Numbered from the stretch's first letter, positions 16,775 through 27,554 are shown. The stretch is DNA of 64,000 bases from Ruegeria sp. R13_0 (GCF_017743995.1 NZ_JAGHRB010000001.1:310001-374000), one strand, 5' to 3'. Made by a program: numbers and translations. Notes: generated by a model from the sequence alone, not told the origin.

Positions 16775-19315
16775 GTGCAGAATAATCCGCATACCACGCT
16801 CATCACACCCACCGCACCCGTTGCCCCGCACACCCATGGGGGGCGGGCAAAGTGCCTGCAACGTCTGGTCCGGTTGGAGATGCCGGTGCCGCGCACGGTC
16901 GCGTTGTCGTTTGACGCAGTGCAGCGCATCGCCGAGGGACAAATCCCCGATCTGGCCGCAATCCTTGAGCAATTCGAGCCGACGGCCTTGTTGTGTGTGC
17001 GCCCCAGTTCCGAGGACCCCGATTGGGGCGGCCCCGGCGCGGTTCTGAATATCGGAATGAACGAAGCGCGGTTTGCCGAGCTGTCGAACTCGATGGGTGA
17101 TGAGCCTGCCGCAGCCATGTATCTGCGCTTTGTGCAAAGCTATGCGATCCATGTGGCGCGTCTGGATGCGGATGTGTTTGACGAGATCGACGAGGATGGT
17201 GTCGTAGGTCTCAAGCGCACTCTGCACGCCTATGAGGATGAGACCGATGAGGTTTTCCCCGAGGATCGTGGTGAGCAGCTGATTGGCGTTCTGCGCTCGA
17301 TGGCGCGGGCGTGGGATGGCACCTCAGCGCGCCTGTTGCGTCAGGCCAAGGGCGCTCCGGCCGATGCGGGGCTGGGGCTTGTCATCCAAGAGATGATCCC
17401 GGGCGTCGGGCAGGGCGAATGCGGCTCGGGTGTGTTACAACTGGTGGATCCGACAACCGGTATGCCTCAGATCACCGGACGGTACCTGAGCCAGAGCCAG
17501 GGGCGGGATGCGTTGGGTGAAGACGTCTCGGCGCTGTATCTTGAGAAAGACCCGCGAGGGCCGTCTCTGGAAGAAGTGGCGCCCAGTGCTTTTGCCGATC
17601 TGAAGGCTCAGGCCGCTTTGATGCGCGAGAAGCTGCGCGAGGAAATGCAGGTCGAATTCGTGATCCAGAACGGCAATGTGCATATTCTGGACGGTGTGCG
17701 CGTTCAGCGGACCTCGCGCGCGGCGATGCGAATTGCGGTGCGGTTGGCTGAAGACGGTATCATCCCGCCGCAAGAGGCGGTGATGCGCGTGGACCCTCAT
17801 GCATTGAACGAACTGCTGCACCGGCAGGTCCATCCTGAAGCAGAGCGAGATGTGCTGACCACCGCAATCGGCGCAAGTCCGGGGGCATCGACCGGCAAGA
17901 TCGTGTTTACGGCCGCCGAGGCGCAAGCCAGCGCCGCGCGGGGTGAGGCCTGTGTACTGGTGCGCCGTGAAACCTCGCCCGAGGATGTGCGGGGTATGCA
18001 TGCCGCCGTTGCCGTTCTGACCGAAAAGGGCGGGATGACCAGCCATGCCGCCGTGATCGGGCGGGGTTTGGGTCTGCCCTGTATCGTCGGCGCGTCCGAG
18101 ATGCGGTTCCAGACCAAGAAGAAAATGCTGACAACCCCGGATGGACGGGTGTTCAAGACCGGTGACATTCTGACGATCGACGGAAGCTCGGGGCAGGTTC
18201 TGGCGGGGCAGCCCGAGATGCTCGAGGCCGCGCTGGACGACTGTTTCCAGACTCTTATGGGCTGGGCGGATGCCGAGCGGGACATCGAAATCCGCGCCAA
18301 TGCCGATACCCCTGCGGATGCGCAAACCGCGCGGAATTTTCAGGCGCAGGGCATCGGCCTATGCCGGACCGAGCATATGTTCTTTGACCCCGGTCGCCTG
18401 ATCGTGATGCGCGAGATGATCTTTGCCCAGACCTCATCCGGTCGAGCGGCCGTGTTGGAGCGTTTGCTGCCCATGCAGCGCGACGACTTTGTGCAGCTTT
18501 TCCGTATCATGGAGGGGCAACCGGTCTGTATTCGCCTGTTTGACCCGCCGCTGCACGAATTCCTGCCCACCACCCGCGGCGGCCAACGCGAATTGGCCGA
18601 AGCACTGGATCTGCCTGTTTCGGATGTGGAGCGTCGCGTCTCCGCAATGACCGAATACAACCCGATGCTGGGTCTGCGCGGCGTTCGCCTGGGCGTTACG
18701 GTCCCGGAAATCTACGACATGCAGGCTCGCGCGATTTTTGAAGCCACGCTTGAGGCCCGCAAGAACGGCGCGCCGGTCGTGCCCGAGGTGATGATCCCTC
18801 TGGTTTCGGCCAAGCGAGAGGTCGAGTTGGTAAAGTCCCGCATCGACTCGGTGGCGGCCGCTGTCGCAGCGGAAAAGGGGCAAGAGTTTGAATACCGCCT
18901 CGGCGTGATGGTCGAAACACCACGTGCTTGCCTGCGCGCTGAAGAGATTGCACCAAACACCGCTTTCTTAAGCTTCGGAACCAATGACTTGACTCAGATG
19001 ACTTATGGTCTGTCACGCGATGACGCGGGGCGTTTCATGTCGGCCTATGTTCGGCAGGGCGTGTTTACCGAGGACCCGTTCCATGTTCTGGACGCGGACG
19101 GGGTTGGCGAATTGCTCAAGCTCGGGTCTGAAAGGGGGCGCGCGGCACAGCCCGATGTGACCCTTTCGGTCTGCGGCGAACACGGCGGAAACCCCGAATC
19201 AATCGCTATTTGTCGCGATCTGGGTTTTGACTACGTGTCCTGTTCTCCGTTCCGGGTACCGGTCGCTCGGCTGGCTGCCGCTCAACTGGCGATTTCGTCC
19301 AGACTTGGGGGTTGA
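16775..19315 (+). CDS. PPDK-like PEP-utilising protein with a degenerate ATP-grasp half
   Basis: 846 residues from a GTG at 16775, chosen because AAAAGG lies 7 bases upstream; in-frame starts back to 16727 are possible. The central phosphohistidine domain is intact (G-G-M-T-S-H-A-A-V, His424), as is the C-terminal PEP/pyruvate barrel, with G-L-C-R-T-E-H-M-F-F, G-T-N-D-L-T-Q-M and catalytic Cys in V-C-G-E-H-G-G. The N-terminal nucleotide half is divergent. Where classical PPDK has F-T-R-N-P-x-T-G this has Q-L-V-D-P-T-T-G, and G-E-Y-L-x-x-A-Q-G-E-D reads G-R-Y-L-S-Q-S-Q-G-R-D. It is either an unusual pyruvate phosphate dikinase or a paralogue that takes phosphate in another way. Confidence 0.75.
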   Translation: MQNNPHTTLITPTAPVAPHTHGGRAKCLQRLVRLEMPVPRTVALSFDAVQRIAEGQIPDLAAILEQFEPTALLCVRPSSEDPDWGGPGAVLNIGMNEARFAELSNSMGDEPAAAMYLRFVQSYAIHVARLDADVFDEIDEDGVVGLKRTLHAYEDETDEVFPEDRGEQLIGVLRSMARAWDGTSARLLRQAKGAPADAGLGLVIQEMIPGVGQGECGSGVLQLVDPTTGMPQITGRYLSQSQGRDALGEDVSALYLEKDPRGPSLEEVAPSAFADLKAQAALMREKLREEMQVEFVIQNGNVHILDGVRVQRTSRAAMRIAVRLAEDGIIPPQEAVMRVDPHALNELLHRQVHPEAERDVLTTAIGASPGASTGKIVFTAAEAQASAARGEACVLVRRETSPEDVRGMHAAVAVLTEKGGMTSHAAVIGRGLGLPCIVGASEMRFQTKKKMLTTPDGRVFKTGDILTIDGSSGQVLAGQPEMLEAALDDCFQTLMGWADAERDIEIRANADTPADAQTARNFQAQGIGLCRTEHMFFDPGRLIVMREMIFAQTSSGRAAVLERLLPMQRDDFVQLFRIMEGQPVCIRLFDPPLHEFLPTTRGGQRELAEALDLPVSDVERRVSAMTEYNPMLGLRGVRLGVTVPEIYDMQARAIFEATLEARKNGAPVVPEVMIPLVSAKREVELVKSRIDSVAAAVAAEKGQEFEYRLGVMVETPRACLRAEEIAPNTAFLSFGTNDLTQMTYGLSRDDAGRFMSAYVRQGVFTEDPFHVLDADGVGELLKLGSERGRAAQPDVTLSVCGEHGGNPESIAICRDLGFDYVSCSPFRVPVARLAAAQLAISSRLGG

Positions 19316-19501
19316 CAGCAGCCTGAAACCCCATGATTAGTGGTCAATAAGCGAACTTGTGGCGGAATTGTTTTTCCCTACGAGCGATTTTCCACTTGTA
19401 TTTGCCTCTGATCTGGACCTTTGCGCAAGACTGCGCTAAATGCCTCGTCGCGCCCGCCGGGGGAGGGTTTGGCGCGTGAAGTGCCTGTGCGAGGTTATCT
19501 G

Positions 19502-20143
19502 ATGCTACGTTACATAATGGCTGTTGCCACATTGGCAGCAACCGTGCTGCCGAGTGCGTCCTATTCTGAGAGGGAAGCCACGGATACCGCCAAGAAAGAA
19601 CTGGTTGCCCGCAATGAGTTGCCGGGTCAGAGCTTTCGGGACTATCTGAAATTGTTCCAGCCGCGCAAAGTGGCTGAACCGATCAAAGTGTCCTATTCCA
19701 AGGACTGGCTGGATCAACAGCCAAAAGCGACCGGGGATGAAGGCTGGAAATGCCTGTCCGAGGCGCTGTATTTTGAAGCCCGTGGTGAAAGCGTGCGCGG
19801 CCAGTTCGCCGTGGCCGAGGTCATCCTGAACCGGGTCAAAAGCAGCCGCTTTCCCGATAGCCTTTGCGGTGTGATCCGTCAGGGGACCGGTAAAAAGTAC
19901 CAGTGCCAGTTCACCTATACATGTGATGGCCGCAAGGAAGTGATCCACGAGAAGAAAGCATTTGAGCGTGTCTCGAAAGTCGCCCGCGCGGCGATGGATG
20001 GTGTTGCCAAAGAGCTGACTGAAGGGGCGACCCACTATCACACCACTGCGGTCCGCCCGTCCTGGGCGCGGGTCTATAAACAGACGGCGCAGATTGGTGT
20101 TCACATCTTCTACCGTCACAATTACCGCACTGCGAGCAACTGA
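19502..20143 (+). CDS. SleB-like cell wall hydrolase (Hydrolase_2)
   Basis: 213 residues from the ATG at 19502, with GAGG upstream. A longer frame from 19421 has no signal peptide and is rejected. The first 20 or so residues form a signal peptide (A-T-V-L-P-S-A-S-Y). The catalytic domain, about residues 80-210, contains C-L-S-E-A-L-Y-F-E-A-R-G-E-S with the acidic residue typical of SleB/CwlJ hydrolases, then V-I-L-N-R-V and C-Q-F-T-Y. In non-sporulating bacteria these are periplasmic muralytic enzymes for cell-wall remodelling. Downstream a 14-bp hairpin follows. It appears to be a single gene. Confidence 0.85.
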   Translation: MLRYIMAVATLAATVLPSASYSEREATDTAKKELVARNELPGQSFRDYLKLFQPRKVAEPIKVSYSKDWLDQQPKATGDEGWKCLSEALYFEARGESVRGQFAVAEVILNRVKSSRFPDSLCGVIRQGTGKKYQCQFTYTCDGRKEVIHEKKAFERVSKVARAAMDGVAKELTEGATHYHTTAVRPSWARVYKQTAQIGVHIFYRHNYRTASN

Positions 20144-20155
20144 GGCAGGTCTGGC

Positions 20156-20183
20156 GCTGCGTCTTGAATTCAAGGCGCAGCGT
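20156..20183 (+). repeat. Long hairpin after the SleB-like gene
   Basis: CGCTGCG-T-CTTG, loop AATT, CAAG-G-CGCAGCG: a 12-bp stem with one T-G wobble. No T run follows, so it may stabilise the mRNA end rather than terminate by itself. Confidence 0.5.
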
Positions 20184-20306
20184 ATACCATTGCACGCAGA
20201 AAAAGCGTCGAAATCAGCGGTTGGAATGGCGTTTGTATGAATGCTATAGGCCCTCGAAACGCCTAGATTGGGCGAAAGTTTCACCGAGCCCAAGAAGGCC
20301 TGCTCC

Positions 20307-21227
20307 ATGAGTTCTGAAATCCGCCTCGCTTTTGCGCACCCCTCTGAACGGTCCGAGGCGACTTCGCCCAGAGGGCCTTTGGATCGCATCTCGCTCCGTG
20401 ATCATACTGTCGAGGTTGAGATCGGTGCCTTTCAGGCAGAACGCGGCACGACCCAGCGTATCTGCTTCAATATCGTGGTCGAGGTGCGCCCGCTGACCTC
20501 GGATATCGACGACGACGTGGATCGTATCCTGTCCTATGACCGCGTGACCGAGGCGATTGCCTATGAACTGGCGGCCGAGCGTCTGAACCTGTTGGAAACA
20601 CTGGCCGAACGCGTGGCCGAACGTATCCTGCTGGAGCCGCAAGCAGTTCGCGTTTTTGTTCGGATCGAAAAGCTGGATCGCGGCCCCGGTGCGCTCGGGG
20701 TCGAGATCGTGCGCGGCAAGGACGCCGTGCACCACGACGTCGTCGAAGAGGAACGCCCGCATCCACGTCTTGTTTATCTATCGAATGAGGCGATGGCCTC
20801 GGATAACCTGACCGGCTGGATCGATCAGTTGGAAAACCGTCAGCGTCCCTTGATCCTGTGTGTTGGGGCCTCGGACCTTCCAGTACCGCAGACGGGTCAC
20901 GCCATGACCCAGCGCCGAATCGACCTTTTGTCGATCGAACAGAACGCGTGGGTTCTGGCCGCGCGCGATCATCGCTGCGTGGTCGTTTCGACCCGGACCG
21001 AACTGGATTGGGCGATGAAGAACGGCCAGATTTGCGTTTGGGCCCCGTCAAAGATCGTTCTGGATGCCGTTGATGGCCCCTCTGCCGCGCCATCCGACGC
21101 AGTTGCGCTGGCGGCATGGTTTGCCGCCACCTTTGAGGCCAGCGAGATGATGGTGATCGGAGGCGCATTGCCGAAAGAGCCGAAAACGCCCCTGCGCGCC
21201 GTGGCCATTGATCAGGCACAATTGTGA
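20307..21227 (+). CDS. folB: Dihydroneopterin aldolase fused to an amino-acid-kinase-like domain
   Basis: 306 residues from the ATG at 20307, where AAGAAGG gives 8-base spacing. Residues 26-130 are a FolB domain, with D-x-I-x-L-R-D near its start, a G-A-F-Q-A-E-R active-site strand, and S-Y-D-R-V-T-E-A-I followed by N-L-L-E-T-L-A-E-R. FolB cleaves dihydroneopterin to 6-hydroxymethyl-dihydropterin. Residues 150-306 are extra. They contain L-I-L-C-V-G-A-S-D-L, a C-terminal P-S-D-A-V-A-L-A-A-W and M-V-I-G-G, which resemble an aspartate/uridylate-kinase fold rather than FolK. The GTGA overlap with folP supports a folate role. The tail's activity is unknown. Confidence 0.82.
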   Translation: MSSEIRLAFAHPSERSEATSPRGPLDRISLRDHTVEVEIGAFQAERGTTQRICFNIVVEVRPLTSDIDDDVDRILSYDRVTEAIAYELAAERLNLLETLAERVAERILLEPQAVRVFVRIEKLDRGPGALGVEIVRGKDAVHHDVVEEERPHPRLVYLSNEAMASDNLTGWIDQLENRQRPLILCVGASDLPVPQTGHAMTQRRIDLLSIEQNAWVLAARDHRCVVVSTRTELDWAMKNGQICVWAPSKIVLDAVDGPSAAPSDAVALAAWFAATFEASEMMVIGGALPKEPKTPLRAVAIDQAQL

Positions 21228-22222
21228 GCCGCTACTACCGACCGTTGGTACAGCACGGTACTGCTCGTCCGGATGGAGCCGTGCCTTTGGCCGGGCAGTC
21301 GCTGTGGTTCACCCATGCCGAAGCGCTTTCGCGCGATGGAGCGTCTCAGGTCGTAGCTGCAGCGGATATCCCCGCGGATGTGCTACAGCGCCTCAGCCGC
21401 CCGCGCGCGGCGCTGTCCGGTTTGGATATAGCGCGTCCACATATCATGGGCATCCTGAACACAACGCCTGACAGCTTCTCGGACGGTGGCATCCACAGTT
21501 CGGTCGAGGCCGCGCGGGCAGGGGCCCTTGAGATGGTCTCGCGCGGTGCCACGATTCTGGATATCGGCGGAGAATCCACGCGTCCCGGAGCAGATTTTGT
21601 GCCCGCAGACGAAGAGATCACCCGGACCCGCCCGGTGATCGAAGCGATCCGGGCTGAGACCAACGCCCTGATCTCAATCGACACACGCAAGACCGCTGTA
21701 GCGAAAGCGGCCTGCGAGGCCGGGGCGGGGCTGGTCAATGATGTCTCGGGCTTCACCTTCGACCCGGAGCTTGCGCCGTTCTGCGCAGGGCTGGGCGCGC
21801 CGGTCTGTGTCATGCATATGCAGGGCGATCCCGCGACAATGCAGGACAATCCGGTCTATGAAAACGTGGTGCTGGACGTCTATGATTTTCTAGCAGGCCA
21901 GATCGAACGGCTTGAGGCGTTGGGCTTGAACCGGGATCTGATCATCGTCGATCCCGGCATTGGTTTCGGCAAGACCGAGGACCACAATCTGGTCCTCCTG
22001 CGCAACTTAAGCCTGTTCCACGGGCTGGGTTGCCCGATTCTACTGGGCGTCTCGCGCAAGGGCTTTATCGGCTCCATCGGGCAGGAGCCGCGAAAAACCG
22101 CGCGCGCGCCGGGGTCAATCGCGGTTGCTCTGGACGGATTGTCCCAGGGCGTGCAGATCATTCGGGTCCATGACGTGGCCGAGACAGCTCAGGCCTTGCG
22201 CCTATGGGCTGCCGTCCGTTAA
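21224..22222 (+). CDS. folP: Dihydropteroate synthase
   Basis: 332 residues from a GTG that overlaps the folB stop. The DHPS signatures are clear: [16 protein letters not shown] near residues 73-87, [11 protein letters not shown] near 110-120, and D-P-G-I-G-F-G-K with S-R-K-G-F-I-G later. It condenses hydroxymethyl-dihydropterin pyrophosphate with p-aminobenzoate and is the sulfonamide target. About 70 residues precede the TIM barrel, longer than in most bacteria. FolK is not in the window. glmM follows after 34 bases, a common folP-glmM pairing. Confidence 0.96.
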   Translation: MSRYYRPLVQHGTARPDGAVPLAGQSLWFTHAEALSRDGASQVVAAADIPADVLQRLSRPRAALSGLDIARPHIMGILNTTPDSFSDGGIHSSVEAARAGALEMVSRGATILDIGGESTRPGADFVPADEEITRTRPVIEAIRAETNALISIDTRKTAVAKAACEAGAGLVNDVSGFTFDPELAPFCAGLGAPVCVMHMQGDPATMQDNPVYENVVLDVYDFLAGQIERLEALGLNRDLIIVDPGIGFGKTEDHNLVLLRNLSLFHGLGCPILLGVSRKGFIGSIGQEPRKTARAPGSIAVALDGLSQGVQIIRVHDVAETAQALRLWAAVR

Positions 22223-22256
22223 TCCGGTCACAGGCAGATTTTACGGAGAGTCAACT

Positions 22257-23600
22257 ATGCGCAAGCTGTTCGGAACTGATGGTGTGCGAGGCACAGCCAA
22301 TACGCATCCGATGACAGCAGACATGGCCTTGCGCATAGGTGCGGCGGTCGGGCGCTATTTTCGCCGCGACACGTCTGGCGTTCACCGCGTGGTCATCGGC
22401 AAGGACACGCGCCTGTCTGGCTACATGCTGGAAAACGCGCTAACGGCGGGTTTGACCTCGACCGGTATGAACGTTTTGCTGCTGGGACCGGTTCCGACCC
22501 CTGCGGTGGGTCTGATGACCCAATCCATGCGCGCGGATCTGGGAGTTATGATCTCGGCCAGCCACAATCCGGCGGAAGATAACGGCATCAAGTTCTTTGG
22601 GCCTGATGGCTATAAACTCTCGGATCAGGCCGAGCTTGAGATTGAGCGTTTGATCGAAGAGGGCGTCAGCCCCGCTCAGGCCCAGAATATCGGGCGGGCC
22701 CGCCGGGTTGATGATGCGCGATTCCGTTATGGCGAGCGGGTCAAATCCTCGCTTCCGCGCGATGTGCGTCTGGATGGTTTGAAAGTGGTGATCGACTGCG
22801 CCAATGGTGCCGCCCACCGCACGGCGCCCGAGGTCCTGTGGGAGCTTGGTGCCGAAGTAATCCCGATGGGCGTGTCGCCCAACGGTAAGAATATCAATCT
22901 CGAATGTGGTTCGACCAAGCCGCGCGTGGCTGCGGAAACCGTTGTCTCGCATGGCGCGGATGTTGGTATCTGCCTCGATGGAGATGCGGATCGGGTCGTC
23001 GTGATTGACGAAAACGGTAAGGTTGCTGATGGCGATCAACTGATGGCCCTGTTGGCCGGGGCTTGGGCTCGGGCCGAGCAACTGCGTGGTGGTGCCTTGG
23101 TGGCGACGGTCATGTCTAACCTCGGGTTGGAGCGCCATCTGCAAGGGCAGGGCCTGCGGCTGGAGCGGACGGCAGTTGGCGATCGCTATGTCGTGGAACG
23201 GATGCGCCAGGGTGGCTTCAACCTTGGCGGCGAACAATCCGGCCATATCGTCATGAGCGACTACGCGACGACTGGCGACGGCCTGATGGCTGGGCTGCAT
23301 TTCCTGTCGGAGATGGTTCTGAGCGGACGCAAAGCCTCGGAGCTTGCGCAGCAGTTTGAAACGGTCCCTCAGCTGTTGAAAAACGTACGCTACCAGCAGG
23401 GTCAACTGCCGCTTGAGGTCGCCAGTGTTCAAGCCGCGATTGCCGATGCCGAAGCGCGCCTGAACGGGCAGGGTCGTCTGCTGATCCGCAAGTCAGGGAC
23501 CGAGCCTCTGATCCGTGTCATGGCTGAATGCGAGGATGCTGCCCTGTTGACGCAGGTGGTTGATGGCATCGTGGCCGAGGTCGAGGCAGCGGCGTCCTAG
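22257..23600 (+). CDS. glmM: Phosphoglucosamine mutase
   Basis: 447 residues from the ATG at 22257, with CGGAGAG upstream; an earlier in-frame start lies in folP. The N-terminus [10 protein letters not shown] and the phosphoserine loop [11 protein letters not shown] near residue 100 identify GlmM. The metal loop D-G-D-A-D-R and the sugar loop G-E-Q-S-G-H are present. It converts glucosamine 6-phosphate to glucosamine 1-phosphate for UDP-GlcNAc, the precursor of peptidoglycan and LPS. It ends the folB-folP-glmM unit and overlaps the convergent transporter gene by 4 bases. Confidence 0.97.
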   Translation: MRKLFGTDGVRGTANTHPMTADMALRIGAAVGRYFRRDTSGVHRVVIGKDTRLSGYMLENALTAGLTSTGMNVLLLGPVPTPAVGLMTQSMRADLGVMISASHNPAEDNGIKFFGPDGYKLSDQAELEIERLIEEGVSPAQAQNIGRARRVDDARFRYGERVKSSLPRDVRLDGLKVVIDCANGAAHRTAPEVLWELGAEVIPMGVSPNGKNINLECGSTKPRVAAETVVSHGADVGICLDGDADRVVVIDENGKVADGDQLMALLAGAWARAEQLRGGALVATVMSNLGLERHLQGQGLRLERTAVGDRYVVERMRQGGFNLGGEQSGHIVMSDYATTGDGLMAGLHFLSEMVLSGRKASELAQQFETVPQLLKNVRYQQGQLPLEVASVQAAIADAEARLNGQGRLLIRKSGTEPLIRVMAECEDAALLTQVVDGIVAEVEAAAS

Positions 23601-24499
23601 CGCCCGATCAGGGCTTTGCGCAGGCTGAACCACTGGCTGATAGCCATGCCCGTCAGGATCAGGGTCAGTGCGATGTAGAATCGCAGGGGCAGGGCCTCGG
23701 ATAGAATCCACGCTCCGAAAACCATCGACCAGACGGGGACCTGATAGTTCACGAGGGTCAGAAATACCGACCCCGCGCTGCGCGTGATCGAGACACGCAA
23801 GAGGTTCGCCAAGGCTGTCGGCACCAGGCCCAGTGCGATCAGCGCAAGAGTAGGGCGGGTGCCTTGCCATTCGGGCAACCCCTCGGTCATCAGCATGATC
23901 GGCAGCAGCAGCGCCGCTCCCACCAGCAATGTCAGGGCCGCCAGTGCAACCGGATCAACCGGGGGGCACCGTCGCGTCAGAATGGAGGAAACCGCGTAGC
24001 ATAAGGCGGCTGTGATACAGGCCATCTGCGCAAGTGGCTCGGTTCCTTGGCCCAGTTGCAAAAGCCCCGGACCTATCAATACCAATGCTCCGGAAAACCC
24101 AAGGCACACCCCCAGAAATCGACGCAGGTTGAGCGGTTCGTCCGAGAAGAAATGCGCCAGTGGCAACACCATCAAGGGGATGGCCGCCATCGACAGGCCT
24201 GCAAAGGCCGAAGGCACGAATTGTTGCCCCCAACTGAGCAGTATGAACGGTATCGCCGTGGACAGCAGGCCGATCAGGATGATTGAGCCGCCAAGTGCCG
24301 GGGTGAGGGTCGGAAACCGACGTCCGGTGATCCGCATCAGCAAAAGCAGCGTCAAAGCGCCGAGCGTGGTGCGAGATGTGGCAACCGTGATCGGGCCATA
24401 CCCCTCCAGCGCCATGGCCACGACCATGAATGTACCGCCCCAGATAAGGCCTAGCGAGAAGACGCCTATCCAATCCTGATTTGTGGGCTGGGACACCAT
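23597..24499 (-). CDS. EamA/DMT-family transporter
   Basis: 300 residues with about ten hydrophobic helices arranged as two EamA repeats, beginning G-L-I-W-G-G-T-F near residue 17 and again around A-L-C-Y-A-V-S-S near residue 167. It is an inner-membrane exporter or importer of small metabolites; amino acids or nucleotides are common for the family, but the substrate cannot be read from sequence. It is convergent with glmM (4-base overlap) and lies downstream of ilvC on the same strand behind a strong terminator, so it should have its own promoter in the 24500-24570 region. Confidence 0.85.
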   Translation of the reverse strand: MVSQPTNQDWIGVFSLGLIWGGTFMVVAMALEGYGPITVATSRTTLGALTLLLLMRITGRRFPTLTPALGGSIILIGLLSTAIPFILLSWGQQFVPSAFAGLSMAAIPLMVLPLAHFFSDEPLNLRRFLGVCLGFSGALVLIGPGLLQLGQGTEPLAQMACITAALCYAVSSILTRRCPPVDPVALAALTLLVGAALLLPIMLMTEGLPEWQGTRPTLALIALGLVPTALANLLRVSITRSAGSVFLTLVNYQVPVWSMVFGAWILSEALPLRFYIALTLILTGMAISQWFSLRKALIGR

Positions 24500-24574
24500 A
24501 GTAGAACCTGTGGGTTGGGGGAAAATCGCTTTTGATCAGACGTTTATGGGGCGAGTTTAGCGCGGGTGCAAATG

Positions 24575-24603
24575 AAAAAGGGCGGCCACACGGGCCGCCC
24601 TTT
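24575..24603 (-). terminator. Intrinsic terminator of ilvC
   Basis: Perfect 11-bp stem AAAGGGCGGCC/GGCCGCCCTTT with a 5-base loop (24577-24603), and on the minus strand a T-rich tail from 24579 to 24575. It lies 19 bases after the ilvC stop. Confidence 0.9.
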
Positions 24604-24621
24604 CACCGACGGATGCCGGGC

Positions 24622-25773
<1,152 letters not shown>

Positions 25774-25775
25774 TC

Positions 25776-26231
25776 ATGCTTGATGATGTTGATCGGCGGA
25801 TATTGCGCCATTTTCAGGCGGAGCCAAGCCTGACAACGGCCGAACTTGCCGAACGGTGCCGTATCAGTTCGGGCGTTTGCTGGAGGCGGATCGAAAAGAT
25901 GCAGGCGGTAGGGGTGATCGAAGGACAAGAGGCCGTGATCAACTGGGCTGCTTTGGGCTACGCGGTTGAGGTCTCTTTGCGGATCACGCTGGACAAGACA
26001 CAGGCGCGGGCGTTTGACGAGTTCACCGCGGCCGCACGCGAGGTCGCCGAGGTGATCGAAATTCAGACCTTCCTTGGCCGCGTGGATGTGCGCCTGTCGG
26101 TGCTGGCGCGAGACATGGCCCACTATCAGGTAGTTTATCGGGACCGCATTCTGACCCTGCCGCATATCGCTGACATCGAGGCCCTGATGCACATCGCGCG
26201 CCTTAAACGGGACGAGGTGCTGCCCGTATGA
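25776..26231 (+). CDS. Lrp/AsnC-family regulator, first of a tandem pair
   Basis: 151 residues from the ATG at 25776. An in-frame TTG at 25755 is possible but gives an untypical N-terminus. An N-terminal winged HTH (about 1-55, with C-W-R-R-I-E-K-M as part of the recognition region) precedes the RAM ligand-binding and oligomerisation domain (about 65-145). No strong ribosome-binding site is visible. Lrp proteins respond to amino acids. It overlaps the next gene by ATGA and faces ilvC, so control of branched-chain synthesis is the leading guess. The two tandem proteins may form mixed oligomers. Confidence 0.85.
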   Translation: MLDDVDRRILRHFQAEPSLTTAELAERCRISSGVCWRRIEKMQAVGVIEGQEAVINWAALGYAVEVSLRITLDKTQARAFDEFTAAAREVAEVIEIQTFLGRVDVRLSVLARDMAHYQVVYRDRILTLPHIADIEALMHIARLKRDEVLPV

Positions 26232-26686
26232 TCGAGTTGGATGAAATCGACCGCAAGATCCTGCGCGCTCTGGTGCAGGACGCAACCCAAAGTGCCGGTG
26301 CGATCGGGCGTCGCTTGGACCTGTCGCAGCCTGCCACATGGCGGCGCATTCGAAGGCTGGAAGAGGCGGGTGTGATCAAGGGCCGTCGTCTACGCCTGAA
26401 TGCCGAGGCTTTGGGGTTCGGCGTCACCGTCTTCCTAGGAGTCAAACTGGCGCGCAAGGGGCAGGTGAGCCTTGAGGATTTCGAGCGCGCCGTCAGCGCC
26501 ATCCCCGAGGTACAGACGGTCGAGCATGTTCTGGGGCTATACGACTACCGTCTGCGTGTGGTGGCACGAGATTTGTCGGATTTCGAACGGGTCCTGCGGC
26601 GACGGATCATGACCCTTCCCGGTGCTGGCGATGTCGAGGCGAATGTCTTGCTCAGCGAAGAGCGTTTGCCCGGACCGATTGGCTGA
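26228..26686 (+). CDS. Lrp/AsnC-family regulator, second of a tandem pair
   Basis: 152 residues. The start codon overlaps the stop of the preceding Lrp gene (ATGA), so the two are coupled. The HTH (A-T-W-R-R-I-R-R-L-E-E-A-G-V-I near residues 35-49) and the RAM domain (from about 65) are complete. It is clearly related to its neighbour but not a recent duplicate: the helix-turn-helix and ligand-pocket residues differ throughout. Cognate ligand unknown. It ends 6 bases from the convergent GntR gene. Confidence 0.87.
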   Translation: MIELDEIDRKILRALVQDATQSAGAIGRRLDLSQPATWRRIRRLEEAGVIKGRRLRLNAEALGFGVTVFLGVKLARKGQVSLEDFERAVSAIPEVQTVEHVLGLYDYRLRVVARDLSDFERVLRRRIMTLPGAGDVEANVLLSEERLPGPIG

Positions 26687-26692
26687 ACCGGA

Positions 26693-27394
26693 TCAGTATT
26701 TGGTGCGAATGTAGAAGCCTGGATGATGTGTCATTCGCGCAAAGGTCAGGGGTTTTTCATCCTTCCAAGTTGTGCGCTCTAATTGAATCATCGATGTGCC
26801 TGCGGTGGTGCCCATGAACTCGGCCAACCGGCTGTCGGCGGACACGGCGCAAAAGGCGACCTCGGCATCGGTGAACGGTGCGGCATTCAGCAGCCATTCA
26901 TGTGGGCCATTGTCGCTCAGGTCGGCCTCTTCGACTTCGGGGACGGTATCCAGGTTGATCCAGCGCTCTTCCAGCTGAAACGGCCTGTTGTCGGCGTAGT
27001 GCATGCAAATGACGTGCAGCACACGCGCATTTGGCGCGACGCTCAGCTGCGAGGCCAGCCAGCCGGGGCTTGTGACAACGTTGCGCTCGACCAGAGCGTA
27101 ACGATACGTCGCGTTCTGGTTTTCAACCACCTGGCGGGTCAGCGAAAACTCCAGCTTGGCATGTTTGCTGGGCTCTTTCTTGACGCGGGTTCCGCTTTTG
27201 CGTTTGCGTTCGACGACCCCCTGATCGGCCAGTTCGCGCAGGGCGCGGTTCACGGTCGCGCGGGCGCAATTGAACTCTTCCGCCAGTTGGGTCTCGGTAG
27301 GCAGCAATGATCCCTGAGGCCAAATTCGGCTTTCGATCCTGCGCTTTACCTCATCTCGGACACTCTGAAAGCTGATCCGCTTATGTGCAGTCAC
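26693..27394 (-). CDS. GntR-family regulator with UTRA domain (HutC subgroup)
   Basis: 233 residues from a GTG at 27394. The N-terminal GntR winged HTH (about 8-72) has L-P-T-E-T-Q-L-A-E-E-F-N and A-T-V-N-R-A-L-R-E-L. The C-terminal UTRA effector domain (about 85-230) has F-Q-L-E-E-R-W-I-N near residue 140. HutC-type proteins are usually repressors released by a small metabolite, urocanate in the case of HutC. No hut gene is nearby, so the specific HutC role is not supported. It is divergent from the class V aminotransferase at 27627 and probably controls it. Confidence 0.87.
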   Translation of the reverse strand: MTAHKRISFQSVRDEVKRRIESRIWPQGSLLPTETQLAEEFNCARATVNRALRELADQGVVERKRKSGTRVKKEPSKHAKLEFSLTRQVVENQNATYRYALVERNVVTSPGWLASQLSVAPNARVLHVICMHYADNRPFQLEERWINLDTVPEVEEADLSDNGPHEWLLNAAPFTDAEVAFCAVSADSRLAEFMGTTAGTSMIQLERTTWKDEKPLTFARMTHHPGFYIRTKY

Positions 27395-27530
27395 GGGTTT
27401 TAATTTCCCTTCGTTTTAAAAGTGTATGCATCTGGGCAGAAGCACGCAGAAGTGTAAAGGGCATGTGACACTAGTTGGCGTCAATACTAAAATATTGGTG
27501 CGTTTGAGGGTTAATTTTTACTAAAAAAGC

Positions 27531-27554
27531 AAAGGTGACTTTGCGTCACCTTTT
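27531..27554. repeat. Perfect hairpin in the GntR/aminotransferase divergent region
   Basis: AAAGGTGAC (27531-27539), loop TTTGC, GTCACCTTT (27545-27553). It is 73 bases before the aminotransferase start, with only four T after it. It could be an operator for the adjacent GntR protein or a leader hairpin. Confidence 0.5.
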
